NCBI GenBank assembly: GCA_035542855.1
Contig: DATKKM010000131.1
Coordinates: 1-30,431 of the forward strand
DNA length: 30,431 nucleotides
Source of the DNA: DATKKM01 sp035542855
GTDB taxonomy: Bacteria > Chloroflexota > Dehalococcoidia > SM23-28-2 > RBG-16-64-32
Reading direction: 5' to 3'
Position numbers and translations under genes: made by a program. Positions 22,881-29,105 of this stretch are shown piece after piece (the stretch's first letter is position 1; the number at the start of each line of letters is the position of its first letter). Under the pieces are notes generated by a model. The model searched no databases. It worked only from the letters and a program-made list of their open reading frames with translations, and was not told the origin of the DNA.

Positions 22881-23060
22881 TTACCCCTTCTTCGCCCGCA
22901 GCCCGCCCTCGATCACGCGCAGGGCCGGCGCACCGCCCCCCAGCGCCGCGATGTCCGGCGGCGCATCCACAGCCGCCCGCTCCAGCCCTGTTGCCCACAG
23001 CACGGGAAACCAGACCGCCCGGTGTATCGCCAGCGCCCATTCAAGCCAGAACTTGAACAT
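22881..23060 (-). CDS. Small unknown protein, 59 residues
   Basis: The ATG at 23060 has a near-perfect AGGAGG ribosome site five bases upstream (text GCAGGAGGCGATATG), and the frame closes at a TAA 8 bp past the convergent PD40 gene stop. The protein begins MFKFWLEWALAIHRAVWFP, a Trp-rich amphipathic or membrane-associating segment of about 25 residues. It continues with a Pro/Ala/Gly stretch and ends in a basic RAKKG. I do not recognise a family. The strong ribosome site and clean frame make it a real gene candidate although very short. The luciferase-like gene upstream on the same strand ends in a terminator, so this gene would need its own promoter. Confidence 0.6.
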   Translation of the reverse strand: MFKFWLEWALAIHRAVWFPVLWATGLERAAVDAPPDIAALGGGAPALRVIEGGLRAKKG

Positions 23061-23161
23061 ATCGCCTCCTGCGCCGCTATCTCCTTCTCTCGTTGATACA
23101 GGCCCGTGGCCTTAGGCGCCAGTGCCCGGCGGTCAGAAAACGTGCACAGGTCAGCACACGC

Positions 23162-23196
23162 ATCACCCATCACCCACACCCCTGCCCACTGCCCAC
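23162..23196. repeat. Heptamer array downstream of the luciferase-like gene
   Basis: Five consecutive 7-bp units: ATCACCC, ATCACCC, ACACCCC, TGCCCAC, TGCCCAC. The array is strongly strand-biased (no G except at TGCCCAC). It lies between the luciferase-like gene terminator and the 59-residue gene. It belongs with the arrays at 5553-5624, 26869-26900 and 29067-29094 by unit length, not by sequence. Confidence 0.75.
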
Positions 23197-23199
23197 CAC

Positions 23200-23240
23200 A
23201 AAAAGCTGCGGCGGGCCGGGAGGGGTTCCGGGCCCGCCGC
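23200..23240 (-). terminator. Intrinsic terminator of the luciferase-like gene
   Basis: GCGGCGGGCC (23208-23217) and GGCCCGCCGC (23231-23240) form a perfect 10-bp stem with a 13-base loop. On the minus strand it is followed by AGC and five T residues (23204-23200). It lies 39 bp beyond the stop at 23280. Confidence 0.8.
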
Positions 23241-23279
23241 TTCGCCCAAAGGGGGTGCAGGGCGTTAGCTTGTGGTTGT

Positions 23280-24371
23280 CTAGTTGAAGTGCGGGATGAT
23301 CTCCTCGCCGAACAGCCTGATCGTCTGCATGCAACTCTCGTGGGATATGCGGCCGGCCTGCACCATCAGGATCAGCTGGTCGACGCCCGCTTCCGCGTAT
23401 TTCTCGCAGACGCCGCGCACGCGCTCCGGCGTCCCGATCGCCACTGCTCCGGATTCCCAGGCTTCCTGGAACTCGTTGCCGGTGGCGTTCTTCTGGCGCT
23501 CTTCCACCATCTGCGCCAGCGTCGTGTAGTACTGGTAGCTGGGCGGCACGTTGTCCTTCTTCGCCCACGGCACGAACAGCACGCCGATCGAGTCCTGGAA
23601 GAACTCCGCCGCCGGCCGCCCGTTCTCCAGCGCCTCTTCGTCCGTTGGCGCCACGCAGCCGAACGTCGTCGCCGCAAACTGGTTGTTCACGAACGCGCCC
23701 ACCGGGTCCGCCTTGCCGATCGCATCCCGGTAGACCGAGAGCGAGGCCTCCAGCACGCCCGGGGCGATGAACCCGAACGAGAGTGCTCCCAGCCCCTTTG
23801 ACCCGGCCAGCCGGAAGCTCTCCGGCTGCGTGCAGGCCATCCACATCGGCGGGTGCGGCTTCTGGACCGGCTTGGGGATCACGTTGCGCGGCGGCACCGA
23901 GAAGTAGTCGCCCTCCCAGGAGAAGACGTCAGACGTCCACATCTTCGGGATCATCTGCACCGCTTCCTCCCACATCGGCCGCGAGTCCGCCGGGTCGATG
24001 CTGAAGCCGCCCAGCTCCTGCTCCGTGATCGACCGGCCGGTGCCCAGCTCAACGCGCCCCCTAGAGACGATATCGAGAGCGGCAGCGCGCTCGGCGACGC
24101 GGATCGGGTGGTTGAACGGCCCCGGCAGCAGCGCCACGCCGTGCCCTATGCGGATGTTCTTCGTGCGCTGGCTGGCCGCCGCCAGGAACACCTCAGGCGC
24201 AGACGAATGCGAGTATTCGACGAGGAAGTGGTGCTCCACCTCCCACAGGTAGTGGAACCCCACTTTGTCGGCAAGCTCCACCTGCTCGAGAGCCTGGTGG
24301 TACGTGTTGTACTCCTGGTTCTCGTCCCAGGGCTTCTGCATCTGCAGTTCGTATATGATCCCGAACTTCAC
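23280..24371 (-). CDS. Luciferase-like (LLM class) flavin-dependent oxidoreductase
   Basis: The 363-residue protein belongs to the bacterial luciferase-like superfamily, which uses reduced FMN or F420 to oxidise or reduce small organic substrates. Seen are the start MKFGIIYE, the segment VEHHFLVEYSHSSAPEVFLAA, IGHGVALLPGPFNHPIRVAE, and GRVELGTGRSIT, all at family positions. The C-terminal half shows the barrel end GTPERVRGVCEKYAEAGVDQLIL. The GTG start has an AAAGGA site about eight bases upstream. It has its own strong promoter with a palindromic operator candidate and its own terminator, so it forms a single-gene unit. The neighbouring SDR and hydrolase suggest a catabolic or detoxifying role. 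The substrate cannot be named. Confidence 0.88.
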   Translation of the reverse strand: MKFGIIYELQMQKPWDENQEYNTYHQALEQVELADKVGFHYLWEVEHHFLVEYSHSSAPEVFLAAASQRTKNIRIGHGVALLPGPFNHPIRVAERAAALDIVSRGRVELGTGRSITEQELGGFSIDPADSRPMWEEAVQMIPKMWTSDVFSWEGDYFSVPPRNVIPKPVQKPHPPMWMACTQPESFRLAGSKGLGALSFGFIAPGVLEASLSVYRDAIGKADPVGAFVNNQFAATTFGCVAPTDEEALENGRPAAEFFQDSIGVLFVPWAKKDNVPPSYQYYTTLAQMVEERQKNATGNEFQEAWESGAVAIGTPERVRGVCEKYAEAGVDQLILMVQAGRISHESCMQTIRLFGEEIIPHFN

Positions 24372-24397
24372 GGAGCGGTCCTTTCCCGCTTGAGCAT

Positions 24398-24440
24398 ACC
24401 GACCAGTCAGTTTTCTACAGCGTCAAGTGTCGATTGTCAA
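24398..24440 (-). promoter_or_regulatory. Promoter with palindromic operator upstream of the luciferase-like gene
   Basis: On the minus strand a perfect TTGACA (24440-24435) is followed after 17 bp by TAGAAA (24417-24412). Immediately downstream, at 24411-24398, is ACTGACTGGTCGGT, a 14-bp palindrome with one mismatched pair. It overlaps the expected transcription start, the classic place for a repressor. The ACyGAC/GTCGGT form is common for TetR-family sites, but no TetR gene is in the window. The surrounding 24372-24500 gap is AT-rich and has no gene. Confidence 0.65.
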
Positions 24441-24500
24441 GCAAGCGCTAAAATAACAACAACCTTCTATTTACAGACGTTACGGATATAGACGCAGCCC

Positions 24501-25307
24501 CTACTCCGACCCGAACGGCGAATCGCTAGGCGCCATGCCTCCCGCCATGCCGCCGTCCACCGGCAACGCCACCCCCGTCACGAACGACGCCCGGTCGCTG
24601 GCCAGCCACGTCACTGCCTCCGCCACCTCTTCCGGGTTACCCACCCGGCCGATCGGGTGCGCCTTGCCCATGCGCGCCCACAGCTGCTCTTCGCTGGCGC
24701 CGGCGGCCTTGGCCATCTGCACCATCGGGTCCAGGATCGGCGTCCGGATCACGCCCGGGCACACGCAGTTGACGCGGATGCCCATGCGCGCCCACTCCAC
24801 CGCAGTCGCCTTCGTGAACATCACGACGCCGCCCTTGGACGCACAGTAAGCCGAGAGCATCGGCGTGCCCAGCAGACCCGCGTCGGACGCCGTGTTCACG
24901 ATCGCGCCGCCGCCCGTCTTGATCATCTCCATGATCGCGTGCTTCGTGCCCAGGAAGACGCCGCGCAGGTTGATTTCGATGATCCGGTCCCACTCTTCGA
25001 TCGAGACCTGCGTCACCGGGTTGCCCGTGCCGATGCCGGCGTTGTTGTACAGCACGTCCAGCCGGCCCCAGCGCGCCACTGTGGCCGCGATCATCTCTTT
25101 GACGTCGTCCTCCACGATCACGTCCGTGCGGATCGAGGCAGCCTCGCCGCCCGTATCAGCGATCGTGCGCGCCGTCGCCTCGGCGCCTTCGGCGTTGATG
25201 TCGGCGCACATCACCTTCGCGCCCTCGCGTCCAAACGTCAGCGCCGCCGCCTTGCCGATCCCGGACGCTGCGCCGGTCACAATCGCCACCTTGTCTCTCA
25301 GAAGCAT
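24501..25307 (-). CDS. Short-chain dehydrogenase/reductase
   Basis: This is a classical NAD(P)-dependent SDR of 268 residues. The Rossmann motif TGAASGIG is at 11-18, D36 after the second strand favours NAD over NADP, NNAG is at 88-91, and the catalytic triad is S141, Y154, K158. The C-terminal part contains PGVIRTP and the segment SFVTGVALPVDGGMAGG. It most resembles alcohol or 3-oxoacyl-type dehydrogenases; the substrate is unknown. A TAGGAG ribosome site lies before the ATG. It follows the alpha/beta hydrolase gene by 65 bp and probably shares its transcript, although a palindromic hairpin lies in the gap. Confidence 0.9.
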   Translation of the reverse strand: MLLRDKVAIVTGAASGIGKAAALTFGREGAKVMCADINAEGAEATARTIADTGGEAASIRTDVIVEDDVKEMIAATVARWGRLDVLYNNAGIGTGNPVTQVSIEEWDRIIEINLRGVFLGTKHAIMEMIKTGGGAIVNTASDAGLLGTPMLSAYCASKGGVVMFTKATAVEWARMGIRVNCVCPGVIRTPILDPMVQMAKAAGASEEQLWARMGKAHPIGRVGNPEEVAEAVTWLASDRASFVTGVALPVDGGMAGGMAPSDSPFGSE

Positions 25308-25323
25308 TCCGCTCTCCTACTCT

Positions 25324-25358
25324 TCCGCTCATCCTGAGGCTTACGCAGGACGAGCGGA
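25324..25358. repeat. REP-like palindrome between hydrolase and SDR genes
   Basis: TCCGCTCATCCTG (25324-25336) pairs with CAGGACGAGCGGA (25346-25358), 13 bp with one mismatch and a 9-base loop. The core TCATCCTGAG ... AGGACGAG resembles a widespread intergenic palindrome type known from many bacterial genomes. It lies just before the SDR ribosome site, with no T-run. It may protect or partly terminate the hydrolase mRNA. Confidence 0.55.
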
Positions 25359-25372
25359 GCCACACACATCGG

Positions 25373-26185
25373 CTACATGCCCGCCGGCACGCGAGACAGG
25401 AACTCCGTAACGATCCGCGCCGATTCTTCCGGCTTCTCCCAGAAGAACATGTGCCCCACGCCGTGAATCGTGTGCTTCTGAGCGCCCGGTATCGCCGCCG
25501 CTACCTGGTCGCCGTTGGCGGGCGGCACCAGGCGGTCGGCATCGCCGTGGATCACCAGCGTCGGCGCGGTGATCGCCTTGTCGCGCTCCGCCACGTTGTG
25601 ACCGGCGATGGCCATGACCTGCTTCATGATCGTTTCCATCGGCGTCGGGTGTTCCAGGATCGAACTGAGCATCGTTTCCAGGAAATCATGCCCGCTGCTG
25701 ACGAAGCCGTCGCTGACCAGTGCGTACCAGGACTTGCGGACTAAATCGGCAATCGGCAGCGAAGGATCGAACGCCATCGACTGCATCGTCTGCGGGTCCG
25801 ACTGCACCGCCGTTGGCCCGCCCACACCCGTGCAGCCGAGAACGAGGCCGTTCACTCGCCCCGGATAGTTGATCGCCAGCTCCTGCGCAATGTACCCGCC
25901 CATGGAGATTCCCATAACGTGCGGCCGCTCGATTCCCAGTGCATCCAGCAGCGCGACGGTGTCGTCCGCCATCATGCGGATAGTCGTCTGCGCGTCCGGC
26001 CGATCGCTGCCGCCGGTGCCGCGGTTGGAGAAGCGCGTCACCGTGAAGCTGCGCTTGAGCGCTTCGATGAACGGCTGACCCCACGTGTAGGCGCTCCCCG
26101 CGAACCCCATGATCAGCAGCAGGGGAGGACCGCTGCCCTCGGTGAAGTACTCCAGGTTGATCTCCCCTGCTTTCGCGATAGCCAT
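25373..26185 (-). CDS. Alpha/beta-fold hydrolase
   Basis: The 270-residue protein has the full hydrolase triad: nucleophile S94 in GISMGG, D217 in HGDADRLVP and H245 in GVGHMFFWE. An oxyanion-type loop is seen in LIMGFAGSAYTW, and SNRGTGGSDRP follows the second strand. This pattern fits esterases, lactonases and C-C bond hydrolases of the 3-oxoadipate enol-lactonase/haloalkane-like group. The exact reaction is not decidable. A GGAAGGGGG stretch precedes the ATG. The SDR gene follows on the same strand. It lies divergent to the membrane protein gene across a 76-bp gap. Confidence 0.88.
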   Translation of the reverse strand: MAIAKAGEINLEYFTEGSGPPLLLIMGFAGSAYTWGQPFIEALKRSFTVTRFSNRGTGGSDRPDAQTTIRMMADDTVALLDALGIERPHVMGISMGGYIAQELAINYPGRVNGLVLGCTGVGGPTAVQSDPQTMQSMAFDPSLPIADLVRKSWYALVSDGFVSSGHDFLETMLSSILEHPTPMETIMKQVMAIAGHNVAERDKAITAPTLVIHGDADRLVPPANGDQVAAAIPGAQKHTIHGVGHMFFWEKPEESARIVTEFLSRVPAGM

Positions 26186-26208
26186 AGAAGGCCCCCTTCC
26201 GCCGACGC

Positions 26209-26237
26209 ACGCTATCGCACCCTGACGTGCGCGTCAA
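26209..26237 (-). promoter_or_regulatory. Candidate promoter and palindrome in the hydrolase/membrane-protein divergent gap
   Basis: On the minus strand TTGACG (26237-26232) and TAGCGT (26214-26209) are 17 bp apart. The inverted arms TGACG (26223-26227) and CGTCA (26232-26236) with a 4-bp centre overlap the -35. The -10 is weak (three of six). Regulation of one or both divergent genes from this site is possible. Confidence 0.3.
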
Positions 26238-26261
26238 GGTGCGCCGAGCGTTCTATTAAGT

Positions 26262-26861
26262 ATGACCACAGAAGAGATCATCATCGCCATCGTCCGCATC
26301 ATCGGCTCCCTGCCGGTGCTGGTCTGGCCGTTCCCCGGCGCCATCATCGCCATGCTGACCGACCTCAGCGACCTCTTCCTGATGGACCTCCTGCACCTGG
26401 GCGGCGTCCACAACTACCAGTCCTTCGACAAGTGGCTGGACCAGGTGTACATGGTGACGTTCCTCATCGTCGCCATGCGCTGGCGGCCCGTCCCCCGTAA
26501 CATCGCCATCGCCATGTACGCCTACCGCCTGGTCGGATTCGTCGTCTTCGAAGTGACGGACCAGCGCGACCTTCTGATCGCCTTCCCCAACGTCTTCGAG
26601 TTCTGGTTCGTCTTCGTCTCCGGCATCCAGTACTTCCACCTTGAAGCCCCCACTTCCGTGGGTCTGGCCCCACGTCGTGACCGCTTCTTCGGCCTCTTCC
26701 CCTTCCGCTACGAGCGCCGCCAGCTCGTCATCGTCATCTCCGTCCTCCTCGCAGCCAAGCTGGCCCAGGAGTACGTCCTCCATGTCGCCCGCCTCCTGGA
26801 CAGCTTCACCGCCGTCGAGGCCGTGCAGTGGATCTGGCGCTTGTTGACGCCGCCGTACTGA
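26262..26861 (+). CDS. Integral membrane protein of unknown function
   Basis: The 199-residue product has about five hydrophobic segments, near residues 6-34, 63-77, 81-98, 104-124 and 153-180. A charged stretch APRRDRFFGLFPFRYERRQ lies between the last two. Aromatic residues (Trp, Phe, Tyr) are frequent. I do not recognise a family and see no signal peptide or enzymatic motif. ATG 26262 follows TATTAAG, so it may be translated from a very short leader. aroA follows on the same strand after 54 bp, with a heptamer array between. Confidence 0.75.
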   Translation: MTTEEIIIAIVRIIGSLPVLVWPFPGAIIAMLTDLSDLFLMDLLHLGGVHNYQSFDKWLDQVYMVTFLIVAMRWRPVPRNIAIAMYAYRLVGFVVFEVTDQRDLLIAFPNVFEFWFVFVSGIQYFHLEAPTSVGLAPRRDRFFGLFPFRYERRQLVIVISVLLAAKLAQEYVLHVARLLDSFTAVEAVQWIWRLLTPPY

Positions 26862-26868
26862 CAGGCGC

Positions 26869-26900
26869 GGTTTGTGGGTTTGTCCGGTTTGTCGGTTTGT
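26869..26900. repeat. GGTTTGT array between the membrane-protein gene and aroA
   Basis: GGTTTGT occurs four times, at 26869-26875, 26877-26883, 26886-26892 and 26894-26900, with 1-2 bp between copies. It fills most of the 54-bp gap and lies 16 bp before the aroA GTG, replacing a normal ribosome site region. It is of the same short-unit class as the other three arrays in the window. Confidence 0.8.
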
Positions 26901-26915
26901 TCGTATCCTAGCCGC

Positions 26916-28214
26916 GTGACCGACATCGCCCTCACACCGTTCGAGCGGCCGTTCCGCGCCTCCATCGCGCCGCCAGGCTCCAAGAGTCTCACCAACCGCG
27001 CGCTCGTCATCGCCGCCCTCGCCGAGGGAGACTCCACGCTCTCCAATGTCCTCTTCGCAGACGACACGGAGGTTATGCTGGACAGCCTGGCCCGCCTCGG
27101 CTACAAGCTGGACGTCGATCGTCAGAAGGGCCGCGTCATTGTGCACGGGCGCGGCGGGCGCGTCCCCAAGCGAAAGGTCTCGCTCGCCTGCGGCAACAGC
27201 GGCACCACCATCCGCTTCCTGGCCGCCCTCTGCACCCTCGGCAAGGGCGCCTACCGCCTCGACGGCAACGAGCGCATGCGCGAGCGCCCCATCGGCGAGC
27301 TCGTCGATCTGCTCACCTCTCTCGGCGCGAAGATCGCGTACGAGGCGAAGAAGGGCTACCCGCCCATCGAGGTCACCGCGGACGGCCTCGCCGGAGGCAA
27401 GACGCGCTTCCCGGCCGCGTACTCCTCGCAGTACCTTTCGGCTGCGCTCATGGCCGCGGCCTACGCCACCGAGGACGTGATCATCGAGCTCGAGCCCGGC
27501 CAGACCAGCTGGCCCTACGTCGCCATGACCATCGAACTCATGCGCCAGTTCGGCGTCCACATCCTGGTCGCCCTCCAGCACCCCGGTGAGCGCCCCAAGG
27601 AGCTGCGCGTCCTCCGCGCGCCCTACCAGCCGCGCGACTACACCATCGAGCCTGACGCCAGCAACGCCACGTACTTCATGGCAGCAGCAGCCGCCCGCCC
27701 CGGCGCCAGCGTCACTATCCCCGGCCTCGGCCGCGCCAGCCTGCAAGGCGACGTCGGCTTCGGCGAAGTGCTCGAGAAGATGGGCGCGGCGATGACGCTC
27801 GATGAGGCCACCGTGACCGTAGAGGGCGGCGAGCACCTGCGCGGCATCGACGTCGACATGTCCGGCATGCCCGACGCCGCCATGACCCTGGCCGCGCTCT
27901 CCGTCCTCGCGCACGGCCCAACGACGGTGCGCGGCCTCCATACGCTCCGCGTCAAGGAGACAGACCGCCTGGCCGCCCTCCGGACCGAGCTCGGCAAGCT
28001 CGGCGCGCACGTCACAATCGAGGACGACACCCTGCGCGTCGAACCCCCACACGAACCACACGCCGCCGGGATCGACACGTACGACGACCACCGCATGGCC
28101 ATGGCCTTCGCCGTCCTCGGCACCCGCATCCCCGGCATCACCATCCGCAACGCCGAGTGCGTCAGCAAGACGTACCCGCGCTTCTTCGAAGACCTGGCGA
28201 GCCTGCGCGGTTAG
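26916..28214 (+). CDS. aroA: 3-phosphoshikimate 1-carboxyvinyltransferase (EPSP synthase)
   Basis: This enzyme joins shikimate-3-phosphate and phosphoenolpyruvate in the pathway to aromatic amino acids. With the GTG start at 26916 it has 432 residues, the usual length. Motifs in order: PGSKSLTNRAL with K23, GNSGTTIRF (93-101), SSQYLSAALMAA, DASNATYFMAAAA, SGMPDAAMTLA with D320, RVKETDRLAAL with E348, and YDDHRMAMAFAVLG. At the segment tied to glyphosate response, Gly96 and Thr97 are retained while the residue matching Pro101 is Phe; I make no claim on tolerance. The frame is open to 26874, but that part runs through the GGTTTGT array and is not family-like. Confidence 0.95.
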   Translation: MTDIALTPFERPFRASIAPPGSKSLTNRALVIAALAEGDSTLSNVLFADDTEVMLDSLARLGYKLDVDRQKGRVIVHGRGGRVPKRKVSLACGNSGTTIRFLAALCTLGKGAYRLDGNERMRERPIGELVDLLTSLGAKIAYEAKKGYPPIEVTADGLAGGKTRFPAAYSSQYLSAALMAAAYATEDVIIELEPGQTSWPYVAMTIELMRQFGVHILVALQHPGERPKELRVLRAPYQPRDYTIEPDASNATYFMAAAAARPGASVTIPGLGRASLQGDVGFGEVLEKMGAAMTLDEATVTVEGGEHLRGIDVDMSGMPDAAMTLAALSVLAHGPTTVRGLHTLRVKETDRLAALRTELGKLGAHVTIEDDTLRVEPPHEPHAAGIDTYDDHRMAMAFAVLGTRIPGITIRNAECVSKTYPRFFEDLASLRG

Positions 28215-28230
28215 CGCGCCAGGCCGGCAG

Positions 28231-28249
28231 GGGCGAGCGGCGCTCGCCC
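28231..28249. other. Hairpin between aroA and the convergent 126-residue gene
   Basis: GGGCGAGC (28231-28238) and GCTCGCCC (28242-28249) form a perfect 8-bp stem with a 3-base loop. There is no T-run on either side. It lies in the 61-bp convergent gap and may end transcription from one or both directions. Confidence 0.4.
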
Positions 28250-28275
28250 GGAGCGCGGCAGCCCCGCCGATCGCG

Positions 28276-28656
28276 TCAGCGAACCGAGTTGTAGAACTCC
28301 GCCGTCCAGCGCCACTCCTTGCGGTCCTCGGAGTTCCACCACTTCTCCAGGATGCAGACTTCGCCGCCTGGCAGCAGCACCGGCGTCCCCGCGTCCGCGT
28401 CCGTCGGCCACATGTCCTCGCGCACAACGCGCCCGCCCTCTATCCGCAGCAGGCACATCGGCGACTGTAGCGTGCGCGGCAGGTCAACGCCTTTCGCCAC
28501 CAGCACGCGGTCGTCATCGTAGACCTCCACGGTCAGGAAGTCCGCCGGCGAGTGGAGGATCATCCGCTCCGTAGGATCACAGCGTCCGCGCGCGAACAGC
28601 AGCCCGTTAGCCGCCGCCTTCGGGTACCAGACTTCCCAGTAGTGGAGCCCTGCCAT
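28276..28656 (-). CDS. Conserved-looking hypothetical protein, 126 residues
   Basis: The protein is soluble, beta-rich in appearance and aromatic: MAGLHYWEVWYPKAAANG at the start, FLTVEVYDDDRVLVAKG in the middle, and ILEKWWNSEDRKEWRW near the end. No signal peptide, membrane segment or known motif is seen, and I cannot name a family. Composition and codon use fit a real gene. There is little ribosome-site sequence before the ATG at 28656. A TACAAT hexamer ends only 10 bases before it, so the mRNA may be leaderless. Confidence 0.7.
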   Translation of the reverse strand: MAGLHYWEVWYPKAAANGLLFARGRCDPTERMILHSPADFLTVEVYDDDRVLVAKGVDLPRTLQSPMCLLRIEGGRVVREDMWPTDADAGTPVLLPGGEVCILEKWWNSEDRKEWRWTAEFYNSVR

Positions 28657-28701
28657 ACGCCCGCATTGTAGCGGGCTCTGCGCCAGAGCGCTCGCGAACG
28701 G

Positions 28702-28893
28702 TTACCGCCGTGCCGCGGCCTCTTCCCGCCGCTCGGCCATCTCATCCCGCCGCACCGCATCCTCGAACAGCCGCTGCTGCCAGTCCGGCCCGCGCTGCAC
28801 ACGCTGCCCGATCATCCACACCACGTTGCGATACAGTCCCGCCACGGCCGAAAGCTCCCGCAACACCGATGGCGATTCCTTCTTGTCTTTCAT
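28702..28893 (-). CDS. Small charged hypothetical protein, 63 residues
   Basis: From ATG 28893, preceded by a GGAGGAGG ribosome site eight bases away, the product is a short helical-looking protein: MKDKKESPSVLRELSAVAGL followed by a Trp-containing middle and a strongly charged end, RRDEMAERREEAAARR. The frame continues upstream to 28977, but the ribosome site supports 28893. No family is recognised. It may be a small regulatory or coiled-coil partner protein. Confidence 0.5.
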   Translation of the reverse strand: MKDKKESPSVLRELSAVAGLYRNVVWMIGQRVQRGPDWQQRLFEDAVRRDEMAERREEAAARR

Positions 28894-28976
28894 GGGCGCC
28901 GCCTCCTCCCGAATTGAGGGCATGCGCCGCACCCCACGCAGAGATGTTACGCCCGCCTTAAGCGCCCACAACAGCA

Positions 28977-29022
28977 CCCCAGCGTGGGGCTTCGGTTAAA
29001 GGTGCGGCCTTCCCGAAGCCCC
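28977..29022. other. Two overlapping, mutually exclusive hairpins
   Basis: CCCCA (28977-28981) can pair with TGGGG (28985-28989), while GGGGCTTCGG (28986-28995) can pair with CCGAAGCCCC (29013-29022). The GGGG at 28986-28989 is shared, so only one can form. The site lies between the dnaK terminator and the 63-residue gene, which would carry it in a leader if transcribed from upstream. No known riboswitch form is recognised. Confidence 0.35.
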
Positions 29023-29038
29023 AAAGACGGCAAATCGA

Positions 29039-29064
29039 AAGGCCGGGGCAATCGCCCCGGCCTT
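29039..29064 (-). terminator. Intrinsic terminator of dnaK
   Basis: AAGGCCGGGGC (29039-29049) and GCCCCGGCCTT (29054-29064) form a perfect 11-bp stem with a 4-base loop. On the minus strand the stem runs into TTTCGATTTG. It lies 42 bp past the dnaK stop. Confidence 0.8.
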
Positions 29065-29066
29065 CG

Positions 29067-29094
29067 TCTAACCTCTAACCTCCAGCCTCTCAGC
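29067..29094. repeat. Heptamer array between dnaK stop and its terminator
   Basis: Four 7-bp units: TCTAACC, TCTAACC, TCCAGCC, TCTCAGC. It is in the 3' untranslated part of the dnaK mRNA on the minus strand, directly beside the terminator stem. Confidence 0.65.
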
Positions 29095-29105
29095 GGGAAA
29101 GCGGC

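Noticed and set aside
26874..26915. Longer aroA start reaching into the GGTTTGT array
   Set aside because: The added 14 residues are encoded by the repeat and do not match EPSP synthase N-termini; GTG 26916 does.
26256..28427. 723-codon minus-strand open frame spanning the membrane-protein gene and aroA
   Set aside because: Its translation is Ala/Gly/Glu/Asp-rich without domains, and it crosses two plus-strand genes, one of which (aroA) is unmistakable.
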